From CAVXUB01 sp963764805 (GTDB lineage Bacteria; Actinomycetota; Acidimicrobiia; Acidimicrobiales; Bog-793), in NCBI GenBank assembly GCA_963764805.1, contig CAVXUB010000003.1, forward strand, positions 310,001 to 374,000: DNA of 64,000 nt, in the 5' to 3' direction. Numbering within the stretch: the stretch's first letter is position 1; each line of letters begins with the position of its first letter. The notes below the pieces were generated by a model. It made no database searches. It was not told the origin of the DNA and worked only from the letters and a program-made list of their open reading frames with translations. Positions 46,634-56,231 of this stretch are shown in pieces. The position numbers and the translations under genes are program-made.

Positions 46634-48532
46634 CTACGGGGCTCCGGTCACCGGCGGATACTCGTGCAACGCAAGCAGCTCCACGTAGAGCACGTAATTG
46701 CCCGAGCGCAGCACAGCAGACCTCACCACCGTCGGACCATACGGCGCCAAGCTGGCGACCGCCTGAGCCATCCAGTCGCGCGTTGTGTCCAGCAATAACA
46801 GCTCTGCGGGGCGCCGATAGTCGAGGTCCTGGCGGATGTTCGTGGTGAGGTACGGCGGATCGTGGGGAAGCATGTTGAAGGCGCCGTGATACTCCCCGAG
46901 CTCGTCGATCTCGATCTGGTTGTCTTCCCACTTGGTCCACATCAGGAGCTGCTCCCCCCTGTAGGTGGCGTTCCCGACGAAGGACGGAAGCTCCGTGCCG
47001 ATCCGGTATTCCTCCACGAACACGGTGCCACTGCTGCCGAGCGCGTCGGCATAGACCGGCGGCGGATCGACGGCTGTGCCCGCGAATTGAGGATGGTTCG
47101 GCTGGTTGGCGATTGTGAGTACGAAGCCGCAGATCACCACACCGGCGAGGCCGATGCCCGTCGCCAACCAAGAGCCCGCCTTGTCCCGCAGCCGCCCTCC
47201 CGAGGAGGCGATCAACACCGACAGGACGATCAGCCCCACGAGGAGCCAACCGTACGGCCACCAGCCGAACGTGGGGACCGTGGGCCTGACGAGGGCGTAG
47301 ACGAGAGGCACCACGAGCAGCACGGCACACGGCACCACTTGGGCGTACCGTCCCCCGGCCCGATCCATCAGCTCCACCAACACGATCGCCAGTGCGAGCA
47401 GAGCGGCGGCCCAGAGAGTGGAGGAGAAGTAGTGCATTTCCAGCGTTTGCAGCTTGCCGACGAACTGCATGAACGCACTGAGCACGACCTGAACCGCAAG
47501 GGCGAGACCAACGACGAGTTGTGGCGTGGCGATCCTCGGTGGTCTCGCCTCAGGGGCGGACCCGACAGGTGTGTCTGTCACACCGTCTGCCTCGGGGCGG
47601 CGACGTCTGATGGCGAAGGTGACGGCGTAGGCGAGGACCATTGCCGGCAGGACGAGCAAGTAGGCGACATAAGGAGCCCAACGCGCGCTTGTCGAATGCC
47701 ACAGGGCCTCCTGCGCGGGTTTGCTCAGGAAGCGGATGGACTCGATCGTCGGCTTGACGAAGTCGAACTGTCCCAGCACGAGCTTGGAGCCGCCCATCAG
47801 CAGCACCGTGGTGACCACCGCTACGGCCGCCAGGATGCCTATGTCGAGGAGCAGCCCTGGCCGCCCACGGAGGACGCGGACGGCGAGATAGGCGACGATT
47901 GTTGCCACCGTCAACAGCGCCCCCATACCGTGCGACCATGTCGCCATCACGAGGAAGAAGGCGCCCGCCGACATCCACACCCGCCGGCGCGACGGCGCGG
48001 ACGGCATCGCCAGGCAGGCGAGGCCGGCGAGGAGGTAGGAGACAGCTGCCGAGTCCGGGTAGTCGGTGCCCCAGGCCTCGATGAGGACGGGGCTCGACAG
48101 CACGGCGATGATCCCTGCGACACCGGCGAGCCGTCCGTAGCAGCGGCGCAACAACAGGTAGGCGGACCCGGCCGCCAGCACCGCGAGCGTCCAGCGGAAC
48201 ACGTAGAAGCCGCCCACACCGCCGAACAAGAGGTACGAGATCCGGGCCGGCACGAGGAAGCCGGCGCGGGCACCTTCGCGAAGGCGAGCCGTGCTGGCAT
48301 ACGCCTGCGCGTAGCGGAAGAACACGTCCCGGGGGTCCAGTATGTAGATGGTGTGGATGCCCGGATCCAGCAGTCCGGGTGGTGACATGGATCGCATCCG
48401 GAGCACGAGGAAGCCGATGAGCGGCGACAGGAGCACTCCGGCCGCCTCCGCCAGCGGTCCCCATAGACGCGGCTTCGGCGGTGACGAATGCGCCGGTGGC
48501 GCCGGCCGGCTGCGCTCGAGGAGTTTCGCCAC
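46634..48532 (-). CDS. Large polytopic membrane protein (GT-C-like), unknown function
   Basis: A 632-residue protein with roughly eleven hydrophobic segments and an extracytoplasmic C-terminal region (about 480-632). An early IHTIYILDPRDVFFRY stretch holds an acidic residue after the first span, and WGTDYPDSAAVSYLLAG follows, as in GT-C glycosyltransferases that use polyprenyl donors. I cannot place it in a named family. The stop lies 25 bases before the S9 peptidase start on the same strand. Confidence 0.7.
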   Translation of the reverse strand: MAKLLERSRPAPPAHSSPPKPRLWGPLAEAAGVLLSPLIGFLVLRMRSMSPPGLLDPGIHTIYILDPRDVFFRYAQAYASTARLREGARAGFLVPARISYLLFGGVGGFYVFRWTLAVLAAGSAYLLLRRCYGRLAGVAGIIAVLSSPVLIEAWGTDYPDSAAVSYLLAGLACLAMPSAPSRRRVWMSAGAFFLVMATWSHGMGALLTVATIVAYLAVRVLRGRPGLLLDIGILAAVAVVTTVLLMGGSKLVLGQFDFVKPTIESIRFLSKPAQEALWHSTSARWAPYVAYLLVLPAMVLAYAVTFAIRRRRPEADGVTDTPVGSAPEARPPRIATPQLVVGLALAVQVVLSAFMQFVGKLQTLEMHYFSSTLWAAALLALAIVLVELMDRAGGRYAQVVPCAVLLVVPLVYALVRPTVPTFGWWPYGWLLVGLIVLSVLIASSGGRLRDKAGSWLATGIGLAGVVICGFVLTIANQPNHPQFAGTAVDPPPVYADALGSSGTVFVEEYRIGTELPSFVGNATYRGEQLLMWTKWEDNQIEIDELGEYHGAFNMLPHDPPYLTTNIRQDLDYRRPAELLLLDTTRDWMAQAVASLAPYGPTVVRSAVLRSGNYVLYVELLALHEYPPVTGAP

Positions 48533-48607
48533 GGGCGAAGACTACCTATGGCCGCACGTGCTGCTATGTGCAGGAAGGCGTGTTGCCCTCCGCCGTGTTC
48601 GCCCGAT

Positions 48608-49417
48608 CTATTGCTCTGGCGCCGGTGTCGCCGACCTCTGGTCCGGGAGGTGCCGGAGACGGACGGACAGGCATGTGACGCACCCTTCCAGCTTCTCGAA
48701 CTCGCTGATCTCGACCGGGAGGGGGTCGTAGCCCAGGTCCGAGAAAAGCCGCTCCGTCTCGGGGCAGCCGCCGGCCATGATCACCCTTTGGTCATCGACT
48801 ACCACCACGTGCGCTCCGTGCTCCTCGGGGACCGGGAGGAACTTGGGAAACGCCTCAGGCTCGTCCACGAGGGGCGGGTAGCCGATCACGGTGCCGTCCG
48901 GCAGGGCGGTCACGGCCGACTTCAGATGAAGTACGCGGTGTACGGGGACGGCGATGATCGTGGCACCTAGCGGGCTCAGGATCTCGCGCAGCTGGCGGCA
49001 ACCCTCGTCGTTGGTCCGGCCGCTGCGACCCACATAGATCGTGTCGCCGATCTTGAGGACGTCGCCGCCGTCCAAGGTGCCCGGCGGCTCGATCTGTTCG
49101 ATCAGGAGCCCGAGTCCCTCGACGACGTTCCGGGCGCCGCCGAGCTCGGCCCGCCGTGATGGCTCGTTCGGGCTGGCCATCACGGCGACCTGCCCGTACA
49201 CGACCATCGTGTCCTCCACGAACACGCTGTCGGGGCAGTCGTCGGCAGGTGGCACCTCGATCGGCGTCCAGCCCACATCTCGCAGCGCCTGCACGTATGC
49301 GTGCCACTGCTCGCAGGCGAGCGCGTAGTCGATCGGTTGGCGCTCTATGTGGGTCACGATGCCCTCCGCCAGACGCGGACCCGGACGCCTGACCAGAGCC
49401 TTGACCGCTGTGCTCAT
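48608..49417 (-). CDS. Dimethylargininase (DDAH) / amidinotransferase-fold hydrolase
   Basis: A 269-residue protein of the guanidino-group-modifying fold. Motifs: DDCPDSVFVEDTMVVYG (substrate-binding Asp/Glu), GTLDGGDVLKIGDTIYVGRSGRTN, His in RVLHLKSAVTAL, and the nucleophilic Cys in EGCVTCLSVRL near the C-terminus. DDAH converts N-omega,N-omega-dimethylarginine to citrulline and dimethylamine; arginine deiminase activity is less likely at this length. Several ATGs cluster at 49417-49432 with no strong ribosome site. The cytosine deaminase gene lies just upstream. Confidence 0.88.
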   Translation of the reverse strand: MSTAVKALVRRPGPRLAEGIVTHIERQPIDYALACEQWHAYVQALRDVGWTPIEVPPADDCPDSVFVEDTMVVYGQVAVMASPNEPSRRAELGGARNVVEGLGLLIEQIEPPGTLDGGDVLKIGDTIYVGRSGRTNDEGCRQLREILSPLGATIIAVPVHRVLHLKSAVTALPDGTVIGYPPLVDEPEAFPKFLPVPEEHGAHVVVVDDQRVIMAGGCPETERLFSDLGYDPLPVEISEFEKLEGCVTCLSVRLRHLPDQRSATPAPEQ

Positions 49418-49448
49418 CATGGGTGCAATCATGGCCTGGTCACGGCGG

Positions 49449-49901
49449 TCAGAGGCCGATGTCTTCGCCCCACAGCTCGGGATGCGCCTCGATGAATCCG
49501 CCGAGCATCGCCGTGCACCTCTCGTCATCGAGATCGGCGATCTCCACGCCGTGCTCGGCGAGCCAGCCGGCACCGCCCTCGAAGTTGCGGGACTCGCCGA
49601 TCACCACGGCGCCGATCCCGAACTGGCGCACGAGCCCGCTGCAGTACCAGCAGGGCGAGAGGGTCGTCACCATGACGCAGTCGCCATAGCCGCGCCGCCT
49701 GCCGACGGAGCGAAACGCCGAGGTCTCCGCATGCATGGACGGATCCCCGTCCTGAACGCGGCGGTTGCGCCCGCGCCCGAGCAACGTCCCGTCCCGATGG
49801 AAGACAGCGGCTCCGATCGGGATCCCACCTTCGGCCATGCCGGCAAGCGCCTCCTGCCGGGCGACCTCCAGCCAGTCCTTGGCCAAGTCCCGATCGATCA
49901 C
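49449..49901 (-). CDS. Yeast-type cytosine deaminase (CDA superfamily)
   Basis: A 150-residue zinc hydrolase. HAE (SMHAETSAF) and P-C-x-x-C (LSPCWYCSG) form the zinc/proton-shuttle site. The rest aligns in mind with fungal cytosine deaminase (FCY1 type) along its length: GGIPIGAAVFHRDGTLLGRG, FGIGAVVIGESRNFEGG, LDDERCTAML and the C-terminal WGEDIG closure. Expected reaction: cytosine to uracil plus ammonia for pyrimidine salvage. This differs from the unrelated amidohydrolase CodA of E. coli. The DDAH gene starts 31 bases downstream on the same strand. Confidence 0.85.
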   Translation of the reverse strand: MIDRDLAKDWLEVARQEALAGMAEGGIPIGAAVFHRDGTLLGRGRNRRVQDGDPSMHAETSAFRSVGRRRGYGDCVMVTTLSPCWYCSGLVRQFGIGAVVIGESRNFEGGAGWLAEHGVEIADLDDERCTAMLGGFIEAHPELWGEDIGL

Positions 49902-50067
49902 GATGATGAGGATCTCACAGGTTCACGATCGGAAGACCGCAAGCGTGAGGGTTGCTGCCGCAGTGCCGCTTACGAGCCGCTGTCGCAATCTGAGGCGATC
50001 TGCGTGTCTGATGTCGTGAGGTCGTACCGTCTGGAGGCAGCGGACTGCCGATGGAAGGGGTGGGTTG

Positions 50068-50596
50068 GTGACGGCCGACCCGAGGGAGTCGTTCGAGCAG
50101 TTCTACGCCTCAGTGAGGCGTCGGCTCGTCGCGCAGGCGTACCTACTTACATCGAACGCCTGGGAGGCGGAGGATCTGGCGCACGAAGCACTCGGCCGCG
50201 CATGGCAGAACTGGTCGCAGGTGTCCGGTTTCGAGGATCCCGAAGCCTGGACGCGGACACGTACTTCACAACCTTGCAGTGAGCCGCTGGCGGAAGATGC
50301 GATCCGCTCGGCTCAGCCGGTCCAGCCCGTTTCAGGCGATCGACGCTCCACCGCTCGACGAGCGCCAGTTCGAGGTGCTCGCGGCTGTCAGATCACTCCC
50401 TCCGAACCAACGACGTGCGCTCGTGCTGCGAGCACTGGTCGGCCTCGAGGTTCAAGAGATCGCCGCCGAGATGGGCGTTCCCGCGAGCACCGTTCGCATG
50501 TGGTTGTCCCGTTCGCGCCGTTCGATGGTGGCGGCACTTGGAGAAGACGCGACGATGCCGGAGAGGAGGAGTAGTGGAAGAACAGTCCCTCAGTGA
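50068..50596 (+). CDS. ECF (SigE-family) RNA polymerase sigma factor (one frameshift)
   Basis: About 175 residues once one base is removed near 50251-50262. Frame one gives region 2 (FEQFYASVRRRLVAQAYLLT, AEDLAHEALGRAWQNW). Frame two resumes with VLHNLAVSRWRKMRS and gives region 4 (DERQFEVLAAVRSLPPNQRR, LVGLEVQEIAAEMGVPASTVRMWLSRSRR). The start is GTG 50068 or TTG 50065 behind GGAAGGGG. The stop lies 23 bases inside the next gene, a membrane kelch protein that looks like its anti-sigma partner. Confidence 0.82.
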
Positions 50597-52652
50597 GGCC
50601 GAAGCCCGCATCGACGCCGAACTGAGATCGATCGCGACGCTCATCGAGTCCTGGTCATACAAACCCTCGACCAACTTGACGCCTCGGTCTCCGGGGCTGC
50701 GGGATGCGGTCGCAACCGCAACCATCGGACCTAGCGCAAGGCGCGCCGCAACGCTCGGCACGCGGGTCGCAATCGTGCTGTTCGTCGCAGGTGCCGTGCT
50801 GTCGAGCGTCCTGGTCCTCAACTCTTCTCGGCCAGATCGCCACACAGCAGGGCTTCCGACTGCGTCGACCACTGGCAGGACCTCGACCTCTACGACGGTT
50901 GCCGTCAACCCGGTACACATGCTGCTAGCTACCGACACGGGGCCGTGCGCAGAGCCCAGCCCGGGCTGCGGCTCATCGGCGGGGACGAGCTCGGAGCTGG
51001 CCCGAGGCCGCTGGTCGACGTTCCCGGCAGGGCCCCTCAGCATGCGGCATAGCGAGGTTGAGGTCTGGACCGGCCAGGAGCTCATCGTGTGGGGCGGCAC
51101 GACGTACACCGGAAAGGGACTGGGGGACGGCGCCTCCTACGACCCTGCAACGAGGTCGTGGAGGATGCTGCCGGCAAGTCCTCTCGGAGCGCCGTCCTCC
51201 GCTGTCGGCGCATGGACCGGGAGCGAGATGATCGTCGTCGCGGGCAACGGCGACACGGCTTCCTATGATCCCGCAACCAACTCCTGGAGCCGTCTCCCCA
51301 GGTTCCCGCTCGAGAGCCGCTCGGGTGCGACGGCCCTATGGACAGGCGAGCAACTAGTCGTGCTCGGAGGCGAGCAAGTGATCGGCGGCACTGTGGTCGG
51401 CCTGGACGACGGGGCCGCCTTCGATCCCGCCTATCGCGACTGGACGTCCCTGCCGGCTATCCCGGACCAGCGGGGGTGGTCCGTCACCACCCTGACTCCG
51501 GCATGGACAGGGGACAGATTGATTCTGTGGATCATGTGGAGCGTCAGCCACATCTCCAAGCCCGATGGTACGAGCCATCTGACCGTCCTTCAATATGATT
51601 TGCCCGCTGGAGCCGTTGGGTGGACCCAGGGGCGCCCGCCGCCCCCGAGCGTCGTGACGGCTGCAGCCGGCACTGCCTGGAGTGGAAGCGCAGTGCTGGT
51701 GATGGACGGTCAATGGTGTCCTGGTCCGTGCTACACGCCGGAGGGCGGACGGGGCTGGGCCTACATGCCAGGCGGCGTATGGCAGCCAGTTCCTGACTAC
51801 TTCGACGAGATTAGATGGCCGGCGGTCTGGACCGGGAGTTCGTACGTCACGATGAATCGGTACCGCAACGGGATCGCCAACTCAGGTGTTCAAGACCTTG
51901 CGGCCTACGACCCCGGCTCAGGGAAGTGGGCCACCCTCCCTTCCCCTCCACCCGCCCTCCTTTCGTCGGTGTCTCTACAGTCGCCATCGCCGCAGGCCGT
52001 ATGGACCGGAGCGGAGCTACTGTTCTGGGGCCCGACGAGCTACAGCTTTATCGCGGGCTCGGTCCCGGCGCAGCCGGCGACCCCCACCGGTGATGGCACC
52101 GTTTCCTGTGGACCGCACTTCTTCGACCCCAGTGACAACTCATTCATCACCGAATGGTACGGGCGCGCCCAGTTCTGCCAGCTGTCGACGGAAGCCGACA
52201 CCTGGTTCGACGTCGTCAGCAACGCCGTCGGCGACCAGGCACCTGGGGGACCGGTGATTCTCGTCGAGCGGTGCACGCCGACGGACGCCTCTTGTCTCGA
52301 TCCGGACGCGGCGCACGCTCTCAGAGGCTTCACGGCCTATCGTGCGCCTGACCCGGCCGTGTTCCTCGCCTACTCATACCTCTTGCTTCGCCGCATCGCT
52401 GCTCCTTGCCAGTTCGACTGCGCAAGCCCGCTGGCCGGCGGAGTGCTGGCGGTTGTGAGCGACGGCAGCTGCGGGACCGACGTCTTCGATCTTCGCGACG
52501 ACGCCTGGTACCTGGACTCTGTCTCGTCGGTCAATGCATTGGTAAGTCACACCCCTGGTGCCGAGAAGCTCCCGTCGCCGGCGGGGTACCGAGTCAGCGG
52601 GCGTATGCCCCCGCCGCCGGAGACGGTGCCGTCCGCTTGTACCTACGGATAA
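50574..52652 (+). CDS. Membrane kelch-repeat protein, probable anti-sigma/sensor
   Basis: A 692-residue protein. A short cytoplasmic N-terminus (about 60 residues, LSEAEARIDAELRSIATLIE) is followed by one membrane span (about 64-83) and a large exported domain with kelch-type blades (VEVWTGQELIVWGG, DGASYDPATRSWRMLP, SAVGAWTGSEMIVVAGN and similar repeats). The gene begins inside the ECF sigma gene (GTG 50574, after GAGGAGG), so the two are co-translated. That position and topology suggest the N-terminus holds the sigma factor while the propeller senses an external signal. No zinc anti-sigma (ZAS) motif is seen. Confidence 0.75.
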   Translation: MEEQSLSEAEARIDAELRSIATLIESWSYKPSTNLTPRSPGLRDAVATATIGPSARRAATLGTRVAIVLFVAGAVLSSVLVLNSSRPDRHTAGLPTASTTGRTSTSTTVAVNPVHMLLATDTGPCAEPSPGCGSSAGTSSELARGRWSTFPAGPLSMRHSEVEVWTGQELIVWGGTTYTGKGLGDGASYDPATRSWRMLPASPLGAPSSAVGAWTGSEMIVVAGNGDTASYDPATNSWSRLPRFPLESRSGATALWTGEQLVVLGGEQVIGGTVVGLDDGAAFDPAYRDWTSLPAIPDQRGWSVTTLTPAWTGDRLILWIMWSVSHISKPDGTSHLTVLQYDLPAGAVGWTQGRPPPPSVVTAAAGTAWSGSAVLVMDGQWCPGPCYTPEGGRGWAYMPGGVWQPVPDYFDEIRWPAVWTGSSYVTMNRYRNGIANSGVQDLAAYDPGSGKWATLPSPPPALLSSVSLQSPSPQAVWTGAELLFWGPTSYSFIAGSVPAQPATPTGDGTVSCGPHFFDPSDNSFITEWYGRAQFCQLSTEADTWFDVVSNAVGDQAPGGPVILVERCTPTDASCLDPDAAHALRGFTAYRAPDPAVFLAYSYLLLRRIAAPCQFDCASPLAGGVLAVVSDGSCGTDVFDLRDDAWYLDSVSSVNALVSHTPGAEKLPSPAGYRVSGRMPPPPETVPSACTYG

Positions 52653-52772
52653 ATGCCAGCTGCCGGTGGAAATGGGGGGATCGAAAGCCAGGTCTCGGGG
52701 AGAGCATCCGCGTCCGTACCGTCGGCCAAGAAGGCGGATCGTGGCCGGAACGCGCACAGCGGCTCAGCGAGA

Positions 52773-54113
52773 TCAGGCCGCCAGCGAAGGCAGGAACCCG
52801 TCGATGGAGGGCCCGCCATCGAACGCGACCGACTCGTACGAGACGGCGACCGGAAGGGGGATGACGTGGCTCACGGTACCGTTCATTAGGTTCAACGTCT
52901 CGAGCTCGCGTGTCGGCGCCGTGGCTTCTGAGCCGATCTGCATGATTGCGACCGGCGAGCTCGGGTCGACCGCGACCAGCCCCGTCAGGTTGGACAGTCC
53001 AAGCGGTGCGCTATCTCGGGCTGATGTGAGTATGCGCACCGTGGTGGCGTCTGCGGGGTCGTACTCGATGACGACGCCGTTCGCGTCGGGGGCAGTGAGG
53101 TAGCGGACCCCCACTCCCGGCCAGTAGCCGACGGCGAGCACTCGTTGATGCCCGGAGGCCGAGAGCGCCGGTCCGAGCTGCCGGCTGTGAAGATCGAGCG
53201 GCACGATCTCGGTCGTGTATTCGGCCGGCGCATGTGGCTGAGGCGGGGTCGGCCAACCCCACGTGTTGACGTATGCGATGCCCTGAGGCGTCAAAGCGGC
53301 GACCGACGTGATGCCAGGCCTGCCGACGACGATCGACTTGCTCACCTTGCCGGTCGCCGTATTGATCAAGTTGATCCACGGCGAGACGGTCTGAAGATCC
53401 TCGACGAATATCTGGCCCACGACGACCGTGCGGCCTCCGTCGGTGAACGAGATATTGCCCGGCGATCCCGGGACGTCGTAGTGACTGACATGGCCCGAGG
53501 CGAGGGAGATGGACTCGACCCCCGCGAAGCCGCATGAGACCCAGAGCGTCTTCCCTTGCGGGGACATCGCCACCTGCAGGGGGCCGCTGCACACGTGGAT
53601 CGGAGACTCGACTCGCCCCGTCTCCATGTCGAGTGGCGTGACGTAGTCACTGGGACGTACCCCGGGGCCGCGGGCGCAGAGAACGATGCACGCAGCTTCA
53701 CCGGCATCGGCAACGTACGCCATGGTGCCGTCGGGGGAGAAGGCGACGCTCTCGGGGAATGGTCCCAAGACGATCGGCGGTGATATCCGCCCACTGCCGA
53801 GGTCGACTACGTAACCGTCTTCCTGTCCGCTGAACGCGAGCGCGTGTTTCCCCCCGGGTGCGACGGCGACCCTACTACCTGGCATCTCGATCGACTTCCC
53901 GACAGTGCCTGATGAGGGGTTGAACGGTATGAGCACGCTCGCCTCATTCGAGCCCGACCCCGTCGAAGCGACGACGTACGCCGGCCACGTTCGCGGCGAG
54001 CTGGAGCCGGTGGAGTGCGATGTGGTAGTCGTGCCGCTGGTCCTCGGCCCACCGTTCGTGCAGGCGGCGGTCAGCAGGCCGACGACCAGAAGCGCAAACC
54101 CTCCTCGGAGCAC
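52773..54113 (-). CDS. Beta-propeller (YVTN-like) lipoprotein
   Basis: About 446 residues from GTG 54113. This start gives a compact lipoprotein signal (VLRGGFALLVVGLLTAAC). An alternative GTG at 54212 adds 33 residues; neither has a good ribosome site. After a Thr/Ser linker come repeated propeller blades (VAVAPGGKHALAFSG, VAFSPDGTMAYVADAG, VAMSPQGKTLWVSCG, ALTPQGIAYVNTWG). Probably a surface binding or scaffold protein. It converges with the kelch protein gene, 120 bases away. Confidence 0.75.
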   Translation of the reverse strand: MLRGGFALLVVGLLTAACTNGGPRTSGTTTTSHSTGSSSPRTWPAYVVASTGSGSNEASVLIPFNPSSGTVGKSIEMPGSRVAVAPGGKHALAFSGQEDGYVVDLGSGRISPPIVLGPFPESVAFSPDGTMAYVADAGEAACIVLCARGPGVRPSDYVTPLDMETGRVESPIHVCSGPLQVAMSPQGKTLWVSCGFAGVESISLASGHVSHYDVPGSPGNISFTDGGRTVVVGQIFVEDLQTVSPWINLINTATGKVSKSIVVGRPGITSVAALTPQGIAYVNTWGWPTPPQPHAPAEYTTEIVPLDLHSRQLGPALSASGHQRVLAVGYWPGVGVRYLTAPDANGVVIEYDPADATTVRILTSARDSAPLGLSNLTGLVAVDPSSPVAIMQIGSEATAPTRELETLNLMNGTVSHVIPLPVAVSYESVAFDGGPSIDGFLPSLAA

Positions 54114-54323
54114 AGTCTCATCATGCCGCAGACGTGGGATAGCGGTCCGAGCCCCGCGCTCGTCCCGTGTGAGGGTATCGACCCGCGGGCTTTCGGCACT
54201 CTGCGCCGTCACTCGCCGCTGTCATGATCCGGTATGTCAAGACCCGGTACCCGCCGGACAGATCGCTTCATTTTCGCGTCATCGGCGCGGACCGATAGTC
54301 GAGAAAACTTGCAACTACCAGGG

Positions 54324-54395
54324 AGGCGGCGCCCAGAATCGAACTGGGGTACAGGGCTTTGCAGGCCCTTGCCTAAACCACTCGGCCACGCCGCC
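54324..54395 (-). tRNA. tRNA-Cys (anticodon GCA)
   Basis: The minus strand from 54395 folds as a cloverleaf: acceptor GGCGGCG/CGCCGCC, D arm GGCCGAGTGGTTTAGGC, anticodon stem AGGGC/GCCCT with loop CTGCAAA (anticodon GCA), and T arm CCCAG-TTCGATT-CTGGG. The discriminator is U, as cysteinyl-tRNA synthetase requires. CCA is not encoded (CCC follows). 72 bases. Confidence 0.95.
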
Positions 54396-54453
54396 AGACG
54401 TGCTTCCACCTTAGTGCCACGTCGGGCTGGCGAGAGCGAGCATGGGCGAGCGC

Positions 54454-55242
54454 CTACCTGCGATCCCGCTGCCAGGCGACCTGTCTCGCGTGCTCGTCCC
54501 GCAGCCACGCCGGCGCCGTCTCGAGCCGGGGGTCTGGCGGATCGCGACCAGCCTCCAGGTCGTCGAGGTAACGCTGATCCAGTTCGAACCGCCGGCTCAT
54601 CTCCGCCTCGTCACCCACTGCCCCATGACCAGGAACCACGACCTGGACTGCAGCCGCTGCCGCCCGAGCCAAGAGCTCGATGCCGGACCTGTAGGCGCCG
54701 ATCGGGTCGTCCGCGTCGAGATCGAGGAGTGGGACCTCGATGTCGGAGCACATGTCGCCCGCGATCAGGCCCTCAGACGCCTGCACGAGCAGTGCGCCGT
54801 GCCCGGGAGCGTGGCCCCCATGCTCGAGGACCAGGATCGAGGGACCGTCCCAGGGAACCGATGGCGTTCCGGGTTCGATGCCGTCCAGCAGCCCGAGCAG
54901 CTCGAGATCGTGTCCGGGGGCACTGGAATCCGCGCCCTCTACGAGGCCCGCGTGCTCGGCGGCCGCCACCTCGGCACCCTTCTGCGTCGCCCATCGCGGA
55001 ACCGTCCCGAGCGACGCGCTCCACAGCACGTGGTCCCAGTGCGGATGGGTCGACCATCCGGCGACGACCCGCAGGTCCCGCTGTGCGATGGCCTGCGCGA
55101 GCGATTCCAGCTCGACAGCAGTTACGGCTGGGTCGACGACGAGGCACCCGCCCCCGCCGTCGAGCACCAGGGTGGTATTGGTTACAGAGCGCGGGCTCGT
55201 CGTGACCAGGACGCCGTCTGCCACTTCCACTAGCTCACGCAC
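54454..55242 (-). CDS. Metallo-beta-lactamase fold hydrolase
   Basis: A 262-residue protein with the MBL zinc motif THPHWDH (H-x-H-x-D-H), later His in GGHAPGHGALL, Asp in LIAGDMCSD, and a final His in VVPGHGAVG. It belongs to the broad glyoxalase II/hydrolase group; the substrate cannot be assigned. No signal peptide. It lies just upstream of the tRNA-Cys gene on the same strand. Confidence 0.87.
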   Translation of the reverse strand: MRELVEVADGVLVTTSPRSVTNTTLVLDGGGGCLVVDPAVTAVELESLAQAIAQRDLRVVAGWSTHPHWDHVLWSASLGTVPRWATQKGAEVAAAEHAGLVEGADSSAPGHDLELLGLLDGIEPGTPSVPWDGPSILVLEHGGHAPGHGALLVQASEGLIAGDMCSDIEVPLLDLDADDPIGAYRSGIELLARAAAAAVQVVVPGHGAVGDEAEMSRRFELDQRYLDDLEAGRDPPDPRLETAPAWLRDEHARQVAWQRDRR

Positions 55243-55305
55243 AAAGGTGCCTCCGTTCTCGGCCCTCCGTGCCCGGCCGTGCGGACCGGACCACCCACGA
55301 TTGGG

Positions 55306-56190
55306 CTAGCTGCCGACCGGCTCCATCGCCTCGATGTGCTTCATCGCCGGGCCGAGCCGCTCCTCCAGCCAGCGGGCGGGGTCGTCGCCGATGGGACTGA
55401 TCACGAGCGACGACACGCCGACTGCGGCAAACTCCTCGGCGGCGCGGACGAGGTCGTCGGGAGAGGGGTCCTCCGGGAAGTTGCGGTACATGGCCGTCAC
55501 CTCGATCGAAGCTGGATCCCTCTCAACAGCCTCGCAGTGCCGCTCGAGGACATCGATCTTGTGCGCCACGTCAGCCGGCGACCCGAAGAAGTTGCAAGCG
55601 TCGGCATAGTTGGCGACAAGGCGTAGCGTCCTGCGCTCGCCGCCGCCGCCTATCAGGATCCGGGGCCTCGGCTTGGAAACCGGGCGCGGCCGGCAGAGCG
55701 TCTCCTCCAGTTGGTAGTAGCGGCCGTTGTAAGGGCCATCGTTGTCGCTCCACATCTGCAGGCAGATCTGGATCGCCTCCTCCAACCGTGACAGCCGCTC
55801 TGCGGGGGGCGGGAACGGAACGCCGAGCCCCTTGTGCTCCCGCTCGTACCAGGCCGCACCGATTCCAAGCTCGGCACGACCGCCCGACAGCACGTCGAGG
55901 GTCGTGACGATCTTCGCCAGCAGGCCCGGTGGCCGGTAGGTCACCCCCGTGACGAGGAGGCGAAGCCGCAGCCACTCGGTGGAGCCGGCGACGAAGCCGA
56001 GGCCCGTGTAGCCCTCCAGCATCGGGTCCTCTGCCGGCGCCATGGCTTCCATCTGGAAGTAGTGGTCCATGAAAGAGAGCGTCCGGATCCCCACCGCTTC
56101 CGCTCGGCGGGCGAGATCCCGTACACGCGGCCCGATCCGTTCGTCTCCTCCGGCCCAGTCGAAACGCCATACGTGAAGGTCGACGTCCAT
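55306..56190 (-). CDS. LLM-class F420-dependent oxidoreductase
   Basis: A 294-residue luciferase-like TIM barrel. Seen: DLARRAEAVGIRTLSFMDHYFQ, LRLRLLVTGVTYRPPGLLAKIVTTLDVLSGGRAELGIGAAWYEREH, and PRPRILIGGGGERRTLRLVA. The TLDVLSGGR...GIGAAW segment is typical of F420-binding members. The substrate is unknown. Ten bases beyond its start lies the region of the methyltransferase, whose repaired stop is at 56232. Confidence 0.88.
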   Translation of the reverse strand: MDVDLHVWRFDWAGGDERIGPRVRDLARRAEAVGIRTLSFMDHYFQMEAMAPAEDPMLEGYTGLGFVAGSTEWLRLRLLVTGVTYRPPGLLAKIVTTLDVLSGGRAELGIGAAWYEREHKGLGVPFPPPAERLSRLEEAIQICLQMWSDNDGPYNGRYYQLEETLCRPRPVSKPRPRILIGGGGERRTLRLVANYADACNFFGSPADVAHKIDVLERHCEAVERDPASIEVTAMYRNFPEDPSPDDLVRAAEEFAAVGVSSLVISPIGDDPARWLEERLGPAMKHIEAMEPVGS

Positions 56191-56231
56191 CCCCTAAGTT
56201 CTACCCGGCGGCTGCCTGCGAGGCTCGCCGG

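Noticed and set aside
46800..46822. Second GCCGATAG -10-like site
   Set aside because: It is inside the membrane protein coding sequence and has no matching -35 at 15-base spacing.
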